The notes under the pieces: model-generated
What the model saw: the letters and a program-made list of their open reading frames with translations, nothing else
What the model was told of the DNA's origin: nothing
Database searches by the model: none
Program-made: the position numbers and the translations under genes
From: Planctomycetaceae bacterium
Lineage (GTDB): Bacteria; Planctomycetota; Planctomycetia; Planctomycetales; Planctomycetaceae
Direction of reading: 5' to 3'
Assembly (NCBI GenBank): GCA_003445035.1
Contig: DLVV01000048.1
Span: forward strand, 29,229 to 40,012
Length of the DNA: 10,784 nucleotides
Shown: positions 6,440-10,784 of the stretch, in pieces
Position numbering within the stretch: the first letter of the stretch is position 1
Layout of the letters: the number at the start of each line of letters is the position of its first letter

Positions 6440-7609
6440 ATGATGTCGGGTCCTCCGGAAACTGACAGTCCGGAATTCACTCACGTGACCAACACAAAAA
6501 TGACCAACACAAAAATGACCAGACAGGGACCTCGTGTCGCATCCCGCCGCAGGGGCTTTACCCTGATCGAACTGTTGGTGGTGATCTCGATCATCGCCGT
6601 GCTGGCCTCCTTGATCATGCCAGCCATCATGAACGCACGGACTGCCGCTCGACGGATCCAGTGTGCCAACAATCTGAAGCAACTCGCCGCAGCAACCATG
6701 AACTTCACCAGTGCAAGCAATGGCCGCCTGCCGGATGCCTACGACTGGTACCCGGCTCTGGATGCCAATGGGAACTTCGTCGACAAGGCGATTTCGCGTC
6801 CGTGGCCGGTGGCATTGCTGCCGTTCCTGGACAGGAACGACCTGCAACGAATCGTGGCCAATGGAACACTCGGTGGGATTGCTTCCGGTGGGGATATTCC
6901 TCACGTGGAATCACTGAGCTGTGTGGTCGACGACAACAACTACAGTCAGAGCAGTGGACTGAGTTACGTTGGCAACGGTGGTTACATGGGTTTGGCGGCC
7001 TTCCAGAACGCAAACCTGCAGACGGCCGAACCCGACAGTTTTAATTACGGGGGGCCCAACAGCGAGAGAGTGGCACACGCCACGGGCGTCTTCTGGGCGC
7101 CCGACAACGGGGTGTCCTCAGGCCTGATCCCCGGTGCCGTTGGATTCGAAAAGGATGTCCACAAGATGACCCTGGACTTCATCAGTGCCGGCGACGGCAA
7201 CTCCAACACGATCCTCTTCGGAGAGAACCTCCAGGCAGGAAACTGGGCCTGGCACCCGGACGCATCGGGACAAACCGTGGCGGATTGCCGACAGGGCGGT
7301 TCGTTGTTTGGGGTACTCGTGGCATCGGGCGTCAATCTCAACCCGAACGCGGTTCCCGGCAAGTTGACACTGGGAAGCATCACAAGCTTCTCGAACCCTG
7401 CTGTCGTCGCGGGACGACTCAACAAGAACTTGACCGCGGCGAGATTCAAGGCGCCGCGTCCCAGCTCCAACCACGGCGAGCTGGTCAACTTTGCGTTCTG
7501 TGCCGGCAACGTCCGGTCAATCAACATGAACGTCGATCCCAGGGTGTTCGCCAGGCTCGTCACCCCCGACGGGCAACGATTTGGCCAGGTGATCCTGAGC
7601 GACGAATAA
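6440..7609 (+). CDS. DUF1559 family protein with prepilin-type leader (copy 2)
   Basis: Predicted 389 residues from ATG 6440. The start is uncertain: GTG 6485, ATG 6500 and ATG 6515 are in frame, none has a strong Shine-Dalgarno, and a shorter leader like that of copy 1 would be typical. The prepilin signal is RVASRRRG39/F40 with Glu at +5 and the same hydrophobic helix as copy 1. DGNSNTIL is at 252-259 and the tail motif is H345-X9-AG, again without the usual Asp. The whole chain aligns with the protein at 2515-3630; the N-terminal third and last 60 residues are nearly the same. Differences concentrate at about 185-245 and 270-325, and at third codon positions, so this is an old duplication with both copies kept intact. 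The role is as for copy 1: an exported pilin-like protein of unsettled function. The gene ends 28 bases before a strong hairpin. Confidence 0.93.
   Translation: MMSGPPETDSPEFTHVTNTKMTNTKMTRQGPRVASRRRGFTLIELLVVISIIAVLASLIMPAIMNARTAARRIQCANNLKQLAAATMNFTSASNGRLPDAYDWYPALDANGNFVDKAISRPWPVALLPFLDRNDLQRIVANGTLGGIASGGDIPHVESLSCVVDDNNYSQSSGLSYVGNGGYMGLAAFQNANLQTAEPDSFNYGGPNSERVAHATGVFWAPDNGVSSGLIPGAVGFEKDVHKMTLDFISAGDGNSNTILFGENLQAGNWAWHPDASGQTVADCRQGGSLFGVLVASGVNLNPNAVPGKLTLGSITSFSNPAVVAGRLNKNLTAARFKAPRPSSNHGELVNFAFCAGNVRSINMNVDPRVFARLVTPDGQRFGQVILSDE
6486..6521 (+). repeat. 15-bp tandem repeat at the copy 2 N terminus
   Basis: TGACCAACACAAAAA occurs exactly twice (6486-6500, 6501-6515), followed by the first six bases of a third unit. 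Each unit encodes Met/Val-T-N-T-K and supplies an in-frame start codon, so slippage would add or remove start sites without breaking the frame. Confidence 0.7.
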
Positions 7610-7636
7610 AAGTGGCCGTGATCACCGGGGAAACCG

Positions 7637-7664
7637 CTCCCCGCTGGCTTGTGCCGGCGGGGAG
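7637..7664. terminator. Strong hairpin between convergent genes
   Basis: CTCCCCGCTGGC (7637-7648) pairs with GCCGGCGGGGAG (7653-7664), 12 pairs with one G-T wobble, around the tetraloop TTGT. It lies 28 bases after the DUF1559 stop and 25 bases after the end of the leftward SGNH gene. The position fits a shared terminator. The T tract is poor on the + strand (TTGAAAAC); read leftward, TTTCCCC follows only after a spacer. An alternative CGGGG/CCCCG pairing (7626-7630 with 7639-7643) would compete with it. Confidence 0.5.
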
Positions 7665-7688
7665 TTGAAAACCGACGGCCAGGAGGAG

Positions 7689-8732
7689 CTACTTTCCCGT
7701 CCAGTAGTCAAACACCAGCACGTCTGCCACCCGTGGCCCAACCAGCTTGACGAACTCCTGGTGCGCCGGATGCGGCAGGTAGATGTCGCGTCCCTTCTCG
7801 TCGCCGAAGGTCACCACGAACCCGTGGGTGAACCCCTTCTGCTTGTTCTCGACGCTGACATCGACCCCGTGTTCGAACCCGACAATCGCCTCGATCCGCT
7901 GCGGCAGAGCCGCGAACGCCCGCACCACCTCCTGGACCTGGGGCTTGGTGACCTCGGGCTTGAACTTGAACAGCACCACGTGACGGAGCCGCCGTGAACC
8001 CGGCCCGCCGACGCCCAGGGCCTCGAGCATCCGGGCCGCGACGAATCGGTTGCCGGCCGCATTCAGGTGCACGCCGTCTCCGGTCAGCACCTTGCTCTCG
8101 GCCTCCAGGGGATTGTGGCGACCCAGGTAGGCGTGAAACTCCCGGTTCAGGTCCAGCAACTGAACGCCGGTTCGCCCCGCGACCTTGCGGGAAATCGCCG
8201 AGTACTCGGCCAACATCTTGTCCAGCGAGTTCGATCCGGCCGGTTTCTCGCCGATCACGCTCGGCGTACAGAGCACCACGCGGGCACCGGCGGACTCGAT
8301 CCGTTCGATCAACCGCCCCAGTCCCGCCTCGAAATCCTCCTTCGACGTCCCCTTGCCCTGCAGCGAGTGCCACACGTCGTTGATGCCGATGTAGATCACC
8401 ACCACGTTGGGCTTTTTGTCCAGCACATCGCGATCGAGTCGTTTCTCGAGATCGGGCACCTTGTGGCCGCTGATTCCGGCTCCGACCACGTCGATCTTCA
8501 TCTCGGCGTGCCGTGTCTTGAAGTACTTCCGGACCAGTTGGACATAGCCGTCGGGTCGTTCGCCGAACTGGGTGATCGAATCGCCGAGGAAGACAATCCG
8601 GTCACCGGTCTTCAGCTTGCCGTCGGCGGCCGGGGCCGGGTTGACCACCAGTGCCACAGCCGAAAAAGCCACGGCCAGGGAAACGAAAGACGGGATCGTC
8701 TCACGGACGAACTCGGGACAGGTCAGCGACAT
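7689..8732 (-). CDS. SGNH/GDSL hydrolase fused to a Dabb domain, exported
   Basis: The product is 347 residues. A signal peptide (hydrophobic 15-30, APA/AD near 33-37) leads to an SGNH domain at about 43-240. Block I is GDSIT with Ser52, block II AGISGH (85-90), block III GIND with Asn118, and block V DGVH with Asp219 and His222. All four catalytic or oxyanion positions are present, so an active esterase or acetylhydrolase is expected. From about residue 249 (LRHVVLFKFKPE) to the end it matches the stress-responsive alpha/beta barrel (Dabb, PF07876): RHVVLFKF opening strand, a middle FTHGFVVTF strand, then HPAHQEFV. Dabb domains usually form stand-alone dimers, so the fusion may drive dimerisation. 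The gene begins 42 bases after the acetylxylan-esterase-like gene ends on the same strand, which suggests one operon for exported ester hydrolysis. The ATG at 8730-8732 has no clear Shine-Dalgarno. Confidence 0.92.
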   Translation of the reverse strand: MSLTCPEFVRETIPSFVSLAVAFSAVALVVNPAPAADGKLKTGDRIVFLGDSITQFGERPDGYVQLVRKYFKTRHAEMKIDVVGAGISGHKVPDLEKRLDRDVLDKKPNVVVIYIGINDVWHSLQGKGTSKEDFEAGLGRLIERIESAGARVVLCTPSVIGEKPAGSNSLDKMLAEYSAISRKVAGRTGVQLLDLNREFHAYLGRHNPLEAESKVLTGDGVHLNAAGNRFVAARMLEALGVGGPGSRRLRHVVLFKFKPEVTKPQVQEVVRAFAALPQRIEAIVGFEHGVDVSVENKQKGFTHGFVVTFGDEKGRDIYLPHPAHQEFVKLVGPRVADVLVFDYWTGK

Positions 8733-8774
8733 CGCGTCGTCCAGTCTGATCGGGAAGGGAAACCGGCGTCCGGG

Positions 8775-10784
8775 CTACTGGCCCAGCAACCAGGGAACGG
8801 CGGCCATCACCGCATCGGACTCGTCGCCCTTTTGCGAGACCACGTACTTGGGTCGTTTCATCGCCTTGTAGACCGCCTGCACACGCTGGGGAACCCGCCC
8901 TTTCTCACCGGCCAGCCACAACGGCAGCGGTGCAGCCAGGGAAAGCAATCCGGGCAGGTCACCGTACTTGACGGCTCCGGGCAGGAACTCGGGATCGCGG
9001 TAATGCTTGACGTTGACGAAGCGGAAGCCTCCGGTGCCAACAACCGCCTTGTCGACCAGGTCCTGGACCAGCACCCGCGCCGTGGCGACCAACGGACCCG
9101 CCCCTGCGGTCCCCACCAGGGCCACCGCCCCGGCCTTGTCCTCCTCGTGACCCTTCACGAACGCCAGCAAGGTCAGGATGTCGTGAACCCGGCTGGCGAA
9201 AACCGTGTGGTTGTACCCGAACGTGTAGGCGGCGAACTCGCGGTTGTTGCTCACCTTGGGCGTCATCCCCAGCGGTTTGCCGCCGGCCAGGAACTCGCCC
9301 TGGTACAACAGGTCCGCCCCTAGCACCGCGGCACCACCATCGAGCAGCTTACGGATAGCGGCGATCGGGCGACCGTTCTCGCCGTACAGACCGGCCTTGC
9401 CCCGGCCGTCGACCCACACCACGGCCAGCCCGCTGTACTTGGCCTTCTTCGGGAAAAAGGACACCACCGGCAACGATTCGCCCTCGGACTTCAGCCTCAG
9501 GATGTCGGTGAACTCCAGGTAATCCCCCCGGTCGTGCTCGGCAACCTTGGTCCGGTCCACCTGGTTGGCCCGGGGCAACCCGCGGCCGATGATTGTCTTG
9601 ATCGCGCCGCCGACAATGCCGCGGTACAGCGTCATGTCCTCGCGCTGCCGAGGGACCAACGAGGCCAGCTGGGCCTGGGACTGTTTCGAAAGGAACCCGG
9701 TGACGGCCTTCTCGTGGTCTTCACCCCCCTTGGGAGCCGGGTGGTCCTTGTCCCACACCGTGTACTCCTCGGAGGTCAACGGCTCGTAGTCGGTCTCGAC
9801 AACCGGCTTGTCTCCCAGCCCGAGGTGGCGGCTGAACAGGTTGTACATGATCCGGCGACTGACGTAGTTGTAGTTGTGCGGAAACCGGACCAGCGAACGG
9901 CACAGCACGTGGTCACGTTTGCCGTAGAGCCCGTAGAGCTTCCGCAACTCGGGATACCCCTTGGTCATCATCTCCTTGGTCCAGTCGTTGGCCGCTGTCA
10001 TCCCCTGGGGCTTGGGAGCGAACAACGCGGCCAGTTCGACGTTGCCGGTGCCGATTCTCAGCAGGCAGCAGTTCTCGCACGTGCACCCCCCCTGCATCGA
10101 TGTCGAAACCATCCCGTTGGGGAAGGCCACGACCGGACGCGGATCGATGGCACACAGCAGGATCGTCTGGGTTCCTCCACCACTGCCTCCGGTCACACCG
10201 ATCCGCTTCGGATCGACATCCGGCAGTCCGGCCAGGAAATCAAGGCCGCGGATCGAGTTCCAGGTCTGCAGGCCCATGATGCTCTGCAGACGCAGTTCGG
10301 CCTGGGTGCTGATGAAGCCCCAGCCGTCGTCGGGACTGTTCATGTGGGCCCGCTGTTTCTGCAGCCGATGGGCCACGCCCATGCCGATCTGCTGGGCGTC
10401 GGCATAACCTTCCATGTCGTAGATCAAGGTCACGCAGCCCATCCTGGCCAGGGTGGCACAGCGGGCCAACTTGGGGAACCGGCCCGACTTGGTGAACTTC
10501 TCGGCGCCGCTCTTGATCAACGCCGCCATGCTGGCAACACCGTAATCCTGCAACCGGCCGCCGTGACCGTGAGGACACAGCACCGCCGGGTGCTTGCCCC
10601 CGGCCTTCTTGCCCGCAGGCCGGAACAGCAACCCGGTGACAAAGTGCCCCGGCACGCTCTCGAAGTGGACCTTCTCGACGGTGAACCCCGGCCGGGTGGT
10701 CTTGCCGTAGATGGCCGGCTTCAGCGGGGTTCTCTGGGGCATCGGCCACAGGCCGGTCGAGACCAGGATCCTCTGCTTCAATTC
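8775..10784 (-). CDS. Acetylxylan-esterase-like alpha/beta hydrolase, two-domain (5' end missing)
   Basis: The frame runs off the right edge; the in-frame TTG at 10779-10781 is preceded by another sense codon, so the true start and probable signal peptide lie outside the window. Numbering 668 residues from that TTG, LLFRPAGKK and HPAVLCPHGHGG (64-75) begin the hydrolase fold. The nucleophile elbow is GGSGGG with Ser200; Asp290 (GKRDH) and His302 (FPHNYN) are plausible triad partners. A Cys cluster CTCENCC lies at 233-239. The second half (about 430-668) repeats an alpha/beta-hydrolase layout, but the elbow equivalent is GTAGAGP (557-563) without a Ser, so it looks inactive. Large proteins of this kind are common in planctomycetes and are annotated as acetylxylan esterase or dienelactone-hydrolase-like, probably deacetylating plant or algal polysaccharide. 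The substrate is inferred. The SGNH-Dabb gene follows 42 bases downstream and is probably co-transcribed. Confidence 0.88.
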   Translation of the reverse strand, partial: ELKQRILVSTGLWPMPQRTPLKPAIYGKTTRPGFTVEKVHFESVPGHFVTGLLFRPAGKKAGGKHPAVLCPHGHGGRLQDYGVASMAALIKSGAEKFTKSGRFPKLARCATLARMGCVTLIYDMEGYADAQQIGMGVAHRLQKQRAHMNSPDDGWGFISTQAELRLQSIMGLQTWNSIRGLDFLAGLPDVDPKRIGVTGGSGGGTQTILLCAIDPRPVVAFPNGMVSTSMQGGCTCENCCLLRIGTGNVELAALFAPKPQGMTAANDWTKEMMTKGYPELRKLYGLYGKRDHVLCRSLVRFPHNYNYVSRRIMYNLFSRHLGLGDKPVVETDYEPLTSEEYTVWDKDHPAPKGGEDHEKAVTGFLSKQSQAQLASLVPRQREDMTLYRGIVGGAIKTIIGRGLPRANQVDRTKVAEHDRGDYLEFTDILRLKSEGESLPVVSFFPKKAKYSGLAVVWVDGRGKAGLYGENGRPIAAIRKLLDGGAAVLGADLLYQGEFLAGGKPLGMTPKVSNNREFAAYTFGYNHTVFASRVHDILTLLAFVKGHEEDKAGAVALVGTAGAGPLVATARVLVQDLVDKAVVGTGGFRFVNVKHYRDPEFLPGAVKYGDLPGLLSLAAPLPLWLAGEKGRVPQRVQAVYKAMKRPKYVVSQKGDESDAVMAAVPWLLGQ

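Noticed and set aside
2515..7609. Composite transposon or mobile element bounded by the two DUF1559 copies
   Set aside because: The copies are diverged coding genes, with no transposase, terminal repeats or target duplication; they enclose a housekeeping gene, so ordinary paralogy is more likely.
8067..9323. Open frame of 418 codons on the plus strand
   Set aside because: It is antisense to the SGNH and esterase genes, crosses their boundary, and has a low-complexity Gln/Arg/Gly/Leu composition.

Overview
The window looks like a chromosomal segment of a GC-rich planctomycete, probably order Planctomycetales. The evidence is the protein families present. There are two DUF1559 proteins with prepilin-type leaders, a Tat-exported DUF1501 protein, an SGNH hydrolase carrying a Dabb domain, and a large acetylxylan-esterase-like hydrolase of the type that planctomycetes carry in many copies. 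Few genes have a clear Shine-Dalgarno sequence. I see no tRNA, rRNA, CRISPR array, insertion sequence or phage gene.

Layout, left to right. Bases 1-2223 (+) hold the C-terminal 740 residues of a large protein with a GspK-like 'INLNT' motif and several EF-hand-like D-x-N-x-N-G loops. It is followed by a terminator-like hairpin and a candidate promoter with a small palindrome. Bases 2515-3630 (+) encode the first DUF1559 protein. After its terminator and a second long hairpin comes rpsT for ribosomal protein bS20 (3867-4133, +), then a solitary DUF1501 gene (4323-5705, +). An AT-richer intergenic stretch with inverted repeats leads to a small exported His/Cys-rich protein (5904-6275, +). A 165-base gap with a perfect 10-bp inverted repeat precedes the second DUF1559 gene (6440-7609, +), a close paralogue of the first. 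A 12-bp hairpin at 7637-7664 separates this rightward block from a convergent leftward pair: an SGNH-Dabb fusion (7689-8732, -) lying 42 bases downstream of the acetylxylan-esterase-like gene (8775 to the right edge, -, 5' end missing).

Functional picture. The partial left gene and both DUF1559 proteins share a pseudopilin or cell-surface theme, since DUF1559 proteins have class III-type prepilin signals and the left gene has a GspK-like segment. The leftward pair looks like a two-gene operon for exported ester or carbohydrate hydrolysis. rpsT is a housekeeping gene sitting between accessory envelope genes. I find no clearly new multi-gene defence or mobile system. The most unusual points are the SGNH-Dabb fusion, the H-X9-DG variant shared by both DUF1559 paralogues, the TGAC/GTCA palindromes in front of both paralogues, and the structured leader before rpsT.
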